64,000 bases of DNA from Torymus aiolomorphi. Its lineage: Eukaryota; Arthropoda; Insecta; Hymenoptera; Torymidae. Within the stretch, counting starts at the first letter, position 1. Each line of letters starts with the position of its first letter. Position numbers and translations under genes: made by a program. Below the pieces are notes generated by a model. That model was given only the letters and a program-made list of their open reading frames with translations. It searched no databases and was not told the origin of the DNA. The stretch spans positions 26,475,862 to 26,539,861 of the forward strand of contig CM070874.1 of the NCBI GenBank assembly GCA_036365515.1, written 5' to 3'. Positions 15,746-30,559 of this stretch are shown one piece after another.

Positions 15746-17810
15746 GCCATATGTTTTTGGCTACCTCGACGACATCATCGTGGCCACAGAGACGTTCGAG
15801 GAGTACCTGAAGTGGGTCGAGATAGTGTTGGAAAAATTGGTAGACGCCCGTCTGAAGATAAATACCGACAAGTGCGAGTTTTGCTGTTCCAGCGTGACCT
15901 ATCTGTGGTTTCTACTCGACCACGAAGGCCTCCGTCCAGACCCGGACCGCGTCGCAGCCCTCCTCAATTACCCTACGCCCACGAATTTACGCCAGTTGAG
16001 AGATTTCCTGGGTATTGTGAACTGGTATGAGAGGTTCATCAAGAATTGTGCAGATCTAAAGGTGCCATTGCTGAACTTACTGCGGAAATCACAGAGGTGG
16101 ATTTGGGAGGAGAGCCAGAAGGAGGCGTTTGACGAGCTGAAATGAGCTCTTAGTACCGCCCCCGTACTCCCACGCCCCGACTTCAGCAAGCCGTTCATCG
16201 TGCAATGCGACGCCAGTGGTTCCGCCCTAGGTGCCGTGCTGGTGCAAGAATATGAAGATGGCGAACATCCGATCTTGTATATTTCCCGAGCCTTAACGCC
16301 CGCGGAGAGGAATTACACGACCAGCGAGCGAGAATGCTTAGCGCTAGTCTGGTCGTTGAAGAAGCTCCGCCCCTACCTAGAAGGGTATGTGTTCACCGCC
16401 GTCATCGACCACAGTGCCCTCAAATGGTTGAGAACCATGAAGGAACCGACAGGGAGACTAGCGAGATGGGCCCTGGAACTGCAACTCTGGGACCTTAACA
16501 TAGTGCATCGGAAAGGCGCAATGCACAAGGTCCCAGACGCGCTGTCACGAATGTTCGAGGAAGATGACATGGAAGTAGCAGAGATGGGAGTGATCACCGA
16601 CCAGTGGTACATCCAGAAGAGACAGGAGGTCGCCCACTGCCCAATGAAATATGATGGATGGAAGGTAGAAGATGAGCTGCTCTACAAATACAAAAGAGAT
16701 CCGCTACTGGACCCCGTAACCGACGGAGAAGAAGGATGGCGTCTTGTGGTGCCGCTAGAACAGCGAGAGAGAGTGCTTCACGATAGCCACTGCGTCACCT
16801 CCGCCGGACACCTAGGAGTCGAGAAAACCTATCACCGTGTGGCCAGGGAGTATTTTTGGCCGGGAGTCTACCGAGATGTATATGACTATGTGCGCACGTG
16901 TGAGAGCTGCCAACGGTTCAAGAGTACGCAGCAAGGACCACAAGGACTAATGAGCAGGAGAGTCGTGGAACGCCCGTGGTGCGTAGTAGCCGCCGACATA
17001 ATAGAATTGCCACGCAGCAAAGGGCAATATCGGTACGTACTAGTGCTACAGGATTTGTTCACCCGTTCGCTAGAGTTGAAGCCACTGAGAAAAGCTGATG
17101 GTAAAGCAGTCGCCCGCGCCTTGGAGGAACTCATATTGTTTAGATGGGAGACACCAGAGTACTGATTGACAGATACCGGCACGGAATTCCTAAATCAGGT
17201 GTTGCAGCAGATCCTGGAGGAATATGGAATATGCCACATCACCACGCCTCCATATCACCCCCAGGCCAACCCGGTGGAGAAAAGCAACCGGACGTTAAAA
17301 ACCATGATCGCGACCTTCGTCGAAGGGAACCAGCGGAACTGGGATGCTCACCTATACGAATTTCGCCAAGCGATCAACACTGCCCAACAAGCCAGCTTGA
17401 AGACATCCCCGGCCTTTCTGAATTACGGCCGTCACCCCCGCCCCGTGAAGAGCCTGCGTTGAGAAGTGGAGAAGAAGGAGCCCATAGTAAGGTTGGACCC
17501 CGAAGTATGGAAAGATCGCGTAAACCGCCTCGAGCCGCTTCATGATTTAGTGGCGAAACACCTCGACGAGAATAACGCCAAACAGAGTAAATACTACAAC
17601 CGCGGGAGACGAGTAGTAGAGTACGCAGTAGGAGATAGAGTCATGCGCCGCGTCCATTCGTTATCAAATGCCGCCCAAGGGTATTCCGCGAAGGTCGCGC
17701 CGAAATATGAGGGTCCGTACGAGATAACCGCGAAGTTATCTCCCACCATATACCTGTTAGAGATGGAGGGCAGTCGAAAAAACGCGAAGGTACACGTAGG
17801 TGAATTATAA
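15735..17810 (+). pseudogene. pol: Gypsy Pol, C-terminal RT, RNase H and integrase
   Basis: This is the in-line continuation of the upstream Pol in a different frame. It holds the RT palm YLDDIIVATET and the thumb. RNase H has its acidic residues in QCDASGSALGAVL, TSERECLALVW and VIDHSALKWL. Integrase has the HHCC finger (HLGVEKTYHRV through CESCQRF), catalytic D in AADIIELP, D in TDTGTEF and E in YHPQANPVEKSNRT. The chromatin-facing C terminus ends at VHVGEL and the stop at 17808-17810. Premature TGA codons occur at 16143-16145, 17163-17165 and 17461-17463. The domain order identifies Gypsy (Metaviridae-type) rather than Copia. Confidence 0.92.
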
Positions 17811-18018
17811 CGTTATCTACCCCCGCGACGCGTAGTAGAGTAAAGTAGGGTCCTACCACGCCAGCGGGAGAGTGACCGAAGGTACGCCCTCGGGCCGCAC
17901 CCCCTTCGCTCTCACCCCACCCCGGAGTGTTGGTTGCCTTGTGTGTATGAGCGAATGACGTGTGAAGTCCTAATTCCTATTATCCCTGTAATACCTTATG
18001 TTGGGGAACTAGATTCAA

Positions 18019-19605
18019 ATGTCTCACCGCCAACATCAGCGCCGATCAGGCTCAGCCACCGCCCACTCGCCCTATCCCGAGTTCCAGCCGGGCCGGGATC
18101 AGATGATCCCAACGCCCGAAACCCTTAGCCAGCTCCGAGCCATGCTGGGCGAGCCCAGCATGGCCAGATCCCGGGCGGTCCTGGAGCAGTGGACGGACCA
18201 GTTGGAAGCCTGGCTGAACGAGAGGGAGGCGAGGGAGAGAGAAAGGGACACCGACAGGCAGGGAGAGGCCGGAGGAGCCACCGCGGAGAGAGAGGGAGAG
18301 AAGAAGGAGGGAGGAGGAACCCTCGAGGAAAAGGAGGGAGGAATGAGGGAGGAAGCCACCGCGGAGAGAGAGGGAGAGAAGAAGGAGGGAGGAGAAACCT
18401 TCGAGGAAAAGGAGGGACGAGTGAGGAAGAAAGCCACCGAAGAGAGAGGGAGGCAGGAGGAGAAGGGAGGAGGAACTCTCGACGATCAAGAGGGGGAAAA
18501 GAGTGAAGCCACCAACGCGGAGGACAAACCGGAGGCAGGACGGCTTCCGAAGCCTCTCCGCACCATCCTGCGACGTCCGCGAGCCCCCGCCCCGGTGGAG
18601 GTGGCCAACTTGGAGCTGGCCGCAGGAGGGGAGGGAGGAGCAGCCACCACCGCACGGAGTGAGGAGGTAGAGGCCAGCTGGGCCGCCGAGGTGGAGCTGG
18701 CGGAGTGCTTGGCGCAATTGGAGGAGTCGCCGCCCCCATCGGAGCGGCCTACCCCCGCCCAGATTACCCCGGCCCCCACCCCCATACCCATGTGGGGGGA
18801 GATCACGCTACGCCACGACACAGGATCCAAGCGCCAGGCGTATAACCCCCGGAGGCAGCTGCAACTGGACGATTACGAGTCGCAGCACCTCTGGAGGCGC
18901 CCGTCGCGGTCCCCATCCCCCGCAGGAAGGCCTACGATGTCACCGCACCGGAGCAGCACGCCGACCACGCCGCCATCGCCTCTACATCGCGCGCACCCCC
19001 ACCGAGAGCGCCCCTGCCGGTGTAGCTGACAGGGGTCATTTTCGGGGACCTGCGGCCCATCGCCACCGACCCCGCCCGGGATCCGCCCTCGGGGCACTGC
19101 TTCAACTGCTGGCAGCAGGGCCACAGTCGTCGCCAATGCCCCTGCCCCCTACGCCGCGGGTTCTGTCTGAACTGCGGTCGCCGGGGGGAGGAAATTGGTC
19201 AGTGCCCCCGGTGCGGAGACCGGCACCGGGCTCGACTGCGAGAGTGGGAAGAGCGTAGCAGCCTGGCTGGACGAGAGAGAGGCGGAGGAGAGACTCAGCC
19301 GGGGCGCAGCCGACCGAGGCAGAGAGGGGAGTGCCCACCACCCCCGGGGGTCCGACCCGGACCCGGGGCACGCCCGCCGGCGCCAGCCCTCCCGAGAGGC
19401 ACCACCAGGGCCGCCAGCATCCGCAGGGGGGACCCCAGAGCCGCTGCGCTGCTTGGCGCAGATACTGCGGGACAGCCGCGACCTGGAGCCAGGACTGAGG
19501 CACAGAGTCCTCGCAGCGGCTCTCGGGGAGCAGCCGGACACCGCCCGGGAAGAACGATCCCCGCCAGCCCGGTAGCATTGAGCCACGCAACCGCCACCAC
19601 CAACG
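18019..19605 (+). pseudogene. Extra ORF downstream of integrase, with CCHC knuckle (Gypsy ORF3)
   Basis: This starts at MSHRQHQRRSGSATAHS. It has a charged region with an internal acidic/basic repeat (AEREGEKKEGG twice, residues about 90-125), followed by a proline-rich part. The first frame ends at 19029. In another frame from about 19026 the sequence encodes CFNCWQQGHSRRQC, a proper CCHC zinc knuckle, then CLNCGRRGEEIGQC, in which the knuckle histidine position is glutamate. This location is where an env-like ORF is found in some Gypsy elements, but I see no signal peptide or membrane segment. It looks like a second nucleic-acid-binding, Gag-like protein. Function is unknown. Confidence 0.6.
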
Positions 19606-20079
19606 AGAGGCAGAGAGCGTAGAGCCGCCCCACCACCGACCGAGAGAGAAGGGATTCCACCGACAGAGAGGACCTGAAGGGAGCCAGCGAGAGAGAGAGA
19701 AAGAGGGAGACGCCACCGCCAGTGGATACAACCGTAAACCGCCCTTAAGCATTACGCCTCGTGACAGGTAGTAAGTATCCCATCTGAAGAACCTGTATGA
19801 CGACGTGTGACTGAAATTCTTGCAGGTTCCAGTTGAGGAAGTGACCATGCAGCGCAACCAATAACGATTCCTCTATTATTTTCAGGTATGGAGGGGTGAG
19901 TCGACTCCACCAAACTGCGGATGTACATGTAGAATGGCTAAGCCAAATTAGGTTAAGGATAATCATGTGCGCGCATAGTGAGGTGTCGGGGGGGGGGGAG
20001 GTAACCGCCCATCCGCCACCGAGTTAGTATGGTTAGTAAACCGGCGGTAACACGAGGTGTTTCCTGTTTAGGGAGGGGG
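19606..20079 (+). promoter_or_regulatory. Gypsy 3' untranslated region and polypurine tract
   Basis: This is noncoding sequence between ORF3 and the 3' LTR. It ends in GGGAGGGGG (20071-20079) immediately before TGTAACG of the LTR, the expected polypurine tract for plus-strand priming. A G-run occurs near 19989-19999. Confidence 0.75.
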
Positions 20080-22608
<2,529 letters not shown>

Positions 22609-23653
22609 AATGTTAAAATAGTACATTACGATACTGCCACTGAAGTCATATGTATCGTACGATAGTTTATAGCACATTTACCTAAGTCCGCTGTCACGCC
22701 TATCCGTACCTTAATCAGTCCACTCGCTACACTCGCGCGCTAACCTCACGGTGCAATAATCGACTACTTAAGTCACGGGTAGGCGTGACTTAAGTGCGGA
22801 CTTAGGTCACACTGTGCTATAAAATGAGATTAACACATTGAAAACATAATTTAAAAAAAGGAAATATCTATTGTTTACAAAATGCCAAATATTATGTAAA
22901 CTAAAACACTAATAAAAATATATAATAAGAAAAATAAATTGATGTTGAAGTAACAAATATTAAAAGAATAAATCCCTAAATGTTTTTTTACTTAAAATTA
23001 TTCTAAGTTGGTCCAAGAAACAAATTATTTTTTTCTAAAACTTGGTCGTAGACAGGCAGTTAATATTGTATATAATCTAATCCTCTATTAATAATGTGAT
23101 TAATAGAAGTTCTTCAAGTTTGAACCTTAAAAATAAAATTAAAAAACAAAGATTAAATTTTTGATTAAATATAAAATTGAGCCAAAGAATAAGCAAATAT
23201 AATATTCCATCCTCACGACTCGTAACCATATTCCTGATATCACACATTAAATGATATTCGATGACGAATGAATCTACGAAATCATTTTGTGACCATGAAT
23301 GAAAATCCTTGAGGATATAGTTATTATGTTGAAACGTCCCATCTGAATAAAACAAAATAAAAGAAACAATAAAGTTTGTTGTTGGTACGTAAATGAGGTA
23401 TGGCGGATTTGATGTGGGGCGCAGGGCGGAGGCTAGGGGCAGAGCCCCTGGTGGGGGTGTAGGGGGCGAAGCCCCCACTCAGGGGGGTGTGGGGAGCGAA
23501 GCTCCCCACCTGGAATAAAATTACTGATATATTAAAAAAAGAAAATATATCAAAAGCGATATATATAAACTTCTTTCTGAAATACGACCTTACTAAAGAA
23601 GTTAATTATTTTATTTTAATTTATTTACACTTTATTTAATCCAACTAAAAAAA
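22609..23653. repeat. Left-arm segment with foldback and GC-rich hairpin cluster
   Basis: Noncoding. About 22665-22825 is a foldback in which CACATTTACCTAAGTCCG and its flank pair with CGGACTTAGGTCAC. About 23425-23510 is a cluster of GC hairpins with GAA or AGA loops (GGGGGCGAAGCCCCC, GGGGAGCGAAGCTCCCC, GGGGCAGAGCCCC). The whole segment matches 52088-53110 in inverted orientation and 27927-29312 in direct orientation. Short ORFs such as 23077-23478 minus cover the hairpins and look spurious. Confidence 0.75.
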
Positions 23654-24804
23654 CCGCTGCCAATTCATTGGCCCGTAGCTTCCTCAACCGTAATTTCTTG
23701 ATTCCTTTAATTAATTTTTAATAACAAAATTTATAATTTTTTAAAAAATTTATTGCATAATTATAATTAAATTCATTTATGAATATTGAAAATTGTTATT
23801 AAATTTATTTATTTATTTATTATTTATTTATATCAAATTTATATACGCTACCCCGATCGGAGCGCCACCTACTCTTATACTATTTTAACTATTCATCAGT
23901 TTTGAATACTTAAGAATTCAATCTTGAAATTTCAAACATATTAAACTCAAGAATTCAATCTTGAAAATACAAACATATTAAATTTTGACGCCAATACTAT
24001 ATACTTTTATAATATAATGATGATAACATCATTGGAGTTATGAGTTTAAAAAAAAAACACGTTTTTGTTTTTGATGATAACTAAAGAACCTTGATAGATA
24101 GAGAATTAATTTTTTTTAGAAAATATAGGTATTTTAATTCTCTTTCGAATGCCACCCACCCTATTCAGATACATAGAGCCGTTCTCGAGAAATTACAATT
24201 TTAAGAAAATGTCAAAAAATTTTTAACCTCAAATATCTCTGAAATTTATGGACCAATCAGTTTGCCCAAAGAACTCGACCGAGAACTATAGAAAATCTAC
24301 CTCTAAAAGGAATTTTGAAGCCATTAAGCCAATTTTACTCTTGTAATCTATGGACATACAAAACTGATTTTTTTCATTTTTCAATTTTTTACTCAAAATC
24401 TAGCGTACAGAATGTATTCAAATGTTATCAGATTATAGCTATTTATATTCTGTATTATCATGATTTTTCTCAAAAAAATTGACCGTCTAGTTTAGGAGTT
24501 ATAAGCTTCTAAAAAAAAACACGTTTTTGTTAATAACAAAAGAACCGTGATAGCTAGAAACTTTTTTTTTTAGAAAATATAGGTATTTTAATTCTCTTTC
24601 GAACGCTACCCATCAGAATCAAATAACTCGATCCTATCATTAAAAAAAATCAAAAAACAGTTTTGAGAAAATCGAAAATTTGAAAAAAAACAAAAACACA
24701 TCGCCCCAATCAAAAAACGGATTTTTGACCCGCCATCACGCAAAAGAACAAAAAAAATAAGACCTGTCCGATCAACATCGACCAAGTAGAAGCTGAGATC
24801 CAGG

Positions 24805-24864
<60 letters not shown>

Positions 24865-25010
24865 CACACACGCACACACACACACACACACACACTAGAC
24901 ATTTTTCAAAAACCATGTATTTTGATTCCTAACACCTCGGAACACAATTATAACATGTTTTTACAACAACTCAAAAATTTACTATCACAAAGCTTCCTCT
25001 AGGAGGAAGC
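23654..25010 (+). mobile_element. E-family element, complete 1.36-kb copy in left arm
   Basis: Bounded by CCGCTGCCAATTC at the left and GAGGAAGC at the right, with A-runs on both sides. Internally the phrase AAAATATAGGTATTTTAATT occurs twice, about 456 bp apart, each time followed by TCTCTTTCGAA. An (AC)n microsatellite (about 24810-24895) precedes the conserved right end. The inverted counterpart at 50087-51390 shows that this insertion predates the palindrome. No coding potential is visible. Confidence 0.75.
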
Positions 25011-25233
25011 AAAAAAAGAAATGTTACTTTAATAAAATTGTAGCAATAAAATAGATAGGAAAAAAAATTGAGGTACAATCTTGGTACAGAAATTGATAAT
25101 TTTTTGGTATGGACTTCCTTAATATATATAATTTTACAACAATTATTATAATAAGAAAGGTTGCTACTAAAGTAGACAATTCTAATTAAAAAACGAATTC
25201 ATAGATTTCATTTAATTCACAATTAAACATTTT

Positions 25234-25342
25234 GCTTCCTCCTAGAGGAAGCTTTGTGACATTAAATTTTTGAGTTGTTGTAAAAACATCTTATAATTGT
25301 GTTCCGAGATATTAGGAATCAAAATATATGGTTTTTGAAAAA

Positions 25343-25382
<40 letters not shown>

Positions 25383-26613
25383 CCTAGATCTCAATTTCTA
25401 CTCGGTCAATTTTGACCGTGCAGGTCTCATTTTCCGGTCAAAATCCGTTTTTTTTTATTGGGGCGATGTGTTTTTGTTTTTTTTCAAATTTTCGATTTTT
25501 CTCAAAACTGCATTTTGATTTCTTTTTTAATGATAGGATCGAGTTATTCGAATCGGATTGGTAGCGTTCGAAAGAGAATTAAAATACCTATATTTGCTAA
25601 AAAAATTATTAACAATAACGTATTTTTTTTTTGGTTGCTTATAACTCCCAAACTAAACGGTCAATTTTTTTGAGAAAAATCATGATATTGGATAATATAA
25701 ATAATTATAATCTGTAATGTTTTAAGGGGGCTAGACACCTTTTTTCTCTGAAATAAGAAGTCACATTTTAATACATAAATGTAAACTAATTATTTCATAC
25801 TTTTTACATGTAAAAGTGGGTATATTTACCTTACCTTAAAACTTTCTCCGATGGGCCTTTTATATGGTCCAGAACCATAGTCATCGATGAAACAAGTTTT
25901 TTCACTAACCGTAAGCTTTGAAATTTTCCTGTGGATGGATTGACTCCAGATTTGAACTAAATTACTCCTGAATAGTATAATTCTCATATGAGTGTAGGGA
26001 TTTAGGATTAAATGTTGGAAAAAAATTTTACATCAGAAAAAATATGAAAAAATATAAAAAATTTTAAAAAATAAAAAAAAAAAACTCTTGAACAACAGCA
26101 CAATTTTTTTTTTCTCATTAGATCAAAAATCCCTACACTCATATAAGAATTATACTATTCAGGAGTAATTTAGTTCAAATCTGGAGTCAATCCATCCACA
26201 GGAAAATTTCAAAGCTTACGGTTAGTGAAAAAACTTGTTTCATCGATGACTATGGTTCTGGACCATATAAAAGGCCCATCGGAGAAAGTTTTAAGGTAAG
26301 GTAAATATACCCACTTTTATATGACAAAAGTATGAAATAATTAGTTTACATTTATGTATTAAAATGTGACTTCTTATTTCAGAGAAAAAAGGTGTCTAGC
26401 CCCCTTAATTCATGTTGTTGGTTACTCTTTTAGAAAAAAAAATGAAAAATGAAAATTGATTTTTGTATATCCAACGATTACAGGAGTAACAATGACTTAA
26501 TCGCTTCAAAATTCTTTGTAGTCGTAGATTTATAAATTTCGCTATTAAATATTAATTAAAGGAATCAACATATTAAGATTGAGAAAACTACGGGCCAATG
26601 AATTGAAAGTAGC
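25234..26613 (-). mobile_element. E-family element, inverted copy in left arm, carrying a TTAA MITE
   Basis: The right terminus GCTTCCTCCTAGAGG lies at 25234 and the diverged left terminus (GGGCCAATGAATTG then an A-rich flank) near 26613. A (TG)n tract lies at about 25345-25379. It is the mirror of the copy at 41706-49493. It faces the neighbouring copy at 23654-25010 across a 220-bp unique spacer, so two E elements sit tail to tail. Confidence 0.7.
25726..26404. mobile_element. TTAA-target foldback MITE (679 bp)
   Basis: The ends are GGGGGCTAGACACC and its complement, and the arms pair for roughly 290 bp around an A/T-rich loop. It is flanked by TTAA at 25722-25725 and 26405-26408. The corresponding right-arm position (about 41900-41930) lacks it. 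The TTAA target suggests piggyBac-type mobilisation, but the element is noncoding. Confidence 0.88.
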
Positions 26614-27644
26614 TTTTTTAATTAATGAATAAATATCGATAAAAAATTTATCGTACTAATACATTAGGATACAAGTGCGATAAGTGGCCCATTATTTCAT
26701 GGCGTAAAGTTAAGGCCAGAGCGTAGCGAGGATCCTTTCACGGCGTGTAATGTATTACTTAACGCATTAGTATCGTACAATTTTTTATAACACTGTCTGC
26801 CTTAAGTCCGCTGTCACGCCTATCCATGCGCTAAGCAGTTCATTATCGCACCCTGAGTTTAGCGCACGAGTATAGCAAGTGCGATAAACACGGTGAAATA
26901 ATGGACTACATATCGCACGGATATTTTTTTTTATAAATTATACCTACTTCTAGAAAGATGAAATTTGCTTAAAAAAACATACGATGCCTGAAATACATTA
27001 TAGAAGCAGAGTTCTATTATTTTTATACTTAAGCACATTTACGCCAACTAAACATCGACAACACTGAATGATGAGTACACCTGATAAATCTGACTGGTGG
27101 CTTTTATAACATTACAGGAGCAGGATTAATTTATCTTTTCATGTTGTGAATTTCAGCCTAATTAATTAAATAAGTTTTCTCTTATGAACTCTGAAAGGCC
27201 ATGTAGTGTGAGCCTGTCCGAAAGATTTATAGAGTATGCTTAAATAAATATTCTAGAAACCTGTCAGAATTATGAAAAGTTCACTATAACCTCTAAAAGT
27301 CAATTAATACTGGTAGTTAATGGATAAGCTCATTGTTCATTAACTACTACAATTCGACTGAATTTTACAGATTAAAATAACTTTTTTCACAATTTTTACA
27401 CGTACTCAGATTTATTGTTATGGCGGGACAAGCTATAGAGATGTATAGAAGTTTCAGACACACTCACACTACACTACAGTGTACGGACCAAAATTAAAAA
27501 CTTAATAAGAAAATTCATCCGGCTCCTACAATATAAAAGCCACTTGTCAGATTTAGCAGGTGTATTGGGCATTCAATGTTATCGATATTTACTTTGAGGT
27601 GATGTCTCCGTACTTAATCCAAAAGACTAAGAATGATGACTAAG
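26614..27644. repeat. Left-arm segment with small foldbacks
   Basis: Noncoding arm DNA matching 40720-41705 inverted. It contains diverged foldback-like blocks with repeated GTGCGATAA, TTATCGCAC and CGCTGTCACGCCTATCC words (about 26660-26930). These are related to the foldback at 22665-22825. No gene is apparent. Confidence 0.7.
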
Positions 27645-28699
27645 AAGTCACCGAGGGTATCGGCCGTACCAGGCCGCGCATCACCGCCCACGCCCAAGGG
27701 AGAGAGGAAGAGTCTACCGCCAGGCAAAGTGATAGAGAGAGGGAACGCGTCACCGCCGTGGTCTGGCGCCCCTAAAATAAATTTAACCGCGTCCACGCGT
27801 TGCCGTCCGCGAAGTTAAAGTCGTTTGTGGGCAGGTGAGAGAGGCACGACACTCAGTCGTGACTGTAGAGCCCTCAGGGCGTTTAATAACGTTGTCAAGG
27901 GGGGGTGGAAAATTGGCAGCGTTACAAATGATAAAATAGTACATTACGATACTGCCACTGAAGTCACATATATCGTACGATATTTTATAGCACATTTACC
28001 TAAGTCCGCTGTCACGCCTATGCGTACCTTAATCAGTCCACTAACTACACTCGCGCGCTAACCTCACGGTGCAATAATCGACTACTTAAGTCACGGGTAG
28101 GCGTGACTTAAGTGCGGACTTAGGTCACACTGTGCTATAAAATGAGATAAACACATTGGAAACATAATTTAAAAAAAGGAAATATCTATTGTTTACAAAA
28201 TGCCAAATATTATGTAAACTAAAACACTAATAAAAATATATAATAAGAAAAATAAATTGATGTTGAAGTAACAAAAATTAAGAGATTAAATCCCTAAATG
28301 TTTTTTTACTTAAAATTATTCTAAGTTGGTCCAAGAAACGAATTATTTTTTTCTAAAACTTGGTCGTAGACAGGTAGCTAATATTGTATATAATCTAGTC
28401 TTCTATTAACAATATGATTAATAGAAGTTCTTCAAGTTTGAACTTTAACAATAAAATTAAAAAACAAAGATTAAATTTTTGATTAAATATAAAATTGAGC
28501 CAAAGAATAAGCAAATATAATATTCCAGCCTCACGACTCGTAACCATATTCCTGATATCACACATTAAATGATATTCGATGACGAATGAATCTACGAAAT
28601 CATTTTGTGACCATGAATGAAAATCCTTGAGGATATAGTTATTATGTTGAAACGTCCCATCTGAATAAAACAAAATAAAAGAAACAATAAAGTTTGTTG

Positions 28700-29026
28700 G
28701 TTAAATGTAGCCAATGGTAGGTTTTGGTATAGTTATAGAATTTGTAGCTAATGGCCGTACTACCAAGGTGTTTTTTATAAGTAAAACAATTAATTACAAC
28801 GTTTCGGACATTTTATTACGTCCCTCTTCAGGTTATTTAAAACGTAGTGTCAAAATTCTTCTACGGAAAGTGACGAACGGATCACTTTCCGTAAAAGAAT
28901 TTTGACAATACGTTTTAAATAACCTGAAGAGGGACGTAATAAAATGTCCGAAACGTTGTAATTAATTGTTTTACTTATAAAAAACACCTTGGTAGTACGG
29001 CCATTAGCTACAAATTCTATATCTAT
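28700..29026. mobile_element. 327-bp palindromic element, Penelope-like features suspected
   Basis: Two arms of about 130 bp are inverted copies around a short centre (GAAAGTGACGAACGG). It is flanked by a perfect 14-bp direct repeat, AATAAAGTTTGTTG (28686-28699 and 29027-29040). That sequence is present once at the matching positions in 22609-24897 and in the right arm. Each arm contains CCTGAAGAGGGACG and, 10 nt further, TGTCCGAAACG, a layout reminiscent of the hammerhead-like motifs in Penelope-like element termini. A long target duplication fits reverse-transcription-based integration rather than a DNA transposase. Confidence 0.6.
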
Positions 29027-30460
29027 AATAAAGTTTGTTGTTGGTACGTAAATGAGGTATGGCGGATTTGATCTGGGGCGCAGGGCGGGGTCCAGGGGCA
29101 GAGCCCCTGGTGGGGGTGTAGGGGGCGAAGCTCCCACACAGGGGGGTGTGGGGGGCGAAGCCCCCCACCTGGAATAAAATTACTGATATATTAAAAAAAG
29201 AAAATATATCAACAGCGATATATATAAACTTCTTTCTGAAATACGACCTTACTAAAGAAGTTAATTATTTTATTTTAATTTATTTACACTTTATTTAATC
29301 TAACTAAAAAAACCGCTGCCAATTCATTGGCCCGTAGCTTCCTCAACCGTAATTTGTTGATTCCTTTAATTAATTTTTAATAACAAAATTTATAATTTTT
29401 TAAAAAATTTATTGCATAATTATAATTAAATTCATTTATGAATATTGAAAATTGTTATTAAATTTATTTATTTATTTATTATTTATTTATATCAAATTTA
29501 TATACGCTACCCCGATCGGAGCGCCACCTACTCTTATACTATTTTAATTATTCATCAGTTTTGTATACTTAAGAATTCAATCTTGAAAATTTAAACATAT
29601 TAAACTCAAGAATTCAATCTCGAAAATTCAAACATATTACATTTTGACGCCAATACTATATACTTTTAGAATATAATGATGATAACATCATTGGAGTTAT
29701 GAGTTTTAAAAAAAACACGTTTTTGTTTTTGATGATAACTAAAGAACCTTGATAGATAGAAAATTAATTTTTTTTAGAAAATATAGGTATTTTAATTCTC
29801 TTTCGAATGCCACCCACCCCATTCAGATACATACATTCTCGAGAAATTACGATTTTAATAAAATGTCAAAAAATTTTTAACCTCAAATATCTCTGAAATT
29901 TATGGACCAATCAGTTTGCCCAAAGAACTCGACCGAGAACTATACAAAATCTACCTCTAAAAGGAATTTTGAAACCATTAAGTCAATTTTGCTCTTGTAA
30001 TCTATGGACATACAAAACTGATTTTTTTCATTTTTCAATTTTTTACTCAAAATCTAGCCCACAGAATGTATTCAAATTTTATCAGATTATAGCTATTTAT
30101 ATTCTGTATTATCATGATTTTTCTCAAAAAAATTGATCGTCTAGTTTAGGAGTTATAAGCTTCTAAAAAAAAACACGTTTTTGTTAATAACAAAAGAACC
30201 GTGATAGCTAGAAACTTTTTTTTTTTAGAAAATATAGGTATTTTAATTCTCTTTCGAACGCTACCCATCAGAAACAAATAACTCGATCCTATCATTAAAA
30301 AAAAATCAAAAAACAGTTTTGAGAAAATCGAAAATTTGAAAAAAAACAAAAACACATCGCCCCAATCAAAAAACGAATTTTTGACCCGCCATCACGCAAA
30401 AAAACAAAAAAAATAAGACCTGTCCGGTCAACATCGACCAAGTAGAAGCTGAGATCCAGG

Positions 30461-30465
<5 letters not shown>

Positions 30466-30501
<36 letters not shown>

Positions 30502-30511
30502 ACACACACAC

Positions 30512-30559
<48 letters not shown>

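Noticed and set aside
18052..18739. Minus-strand ORFs opposite the Gypsy ORF3
   Set aside because: GC-rich, low-complexity antisense frames of a charged repeat region, with no family features.
24606..24916. Cysteine/valine-rich or threonine/histidine-rich ORFs at AC/GT tracts
   Set aside because: Artefacts of dinucleotide repeats inside E elements, recurring wherever the tract occurs.
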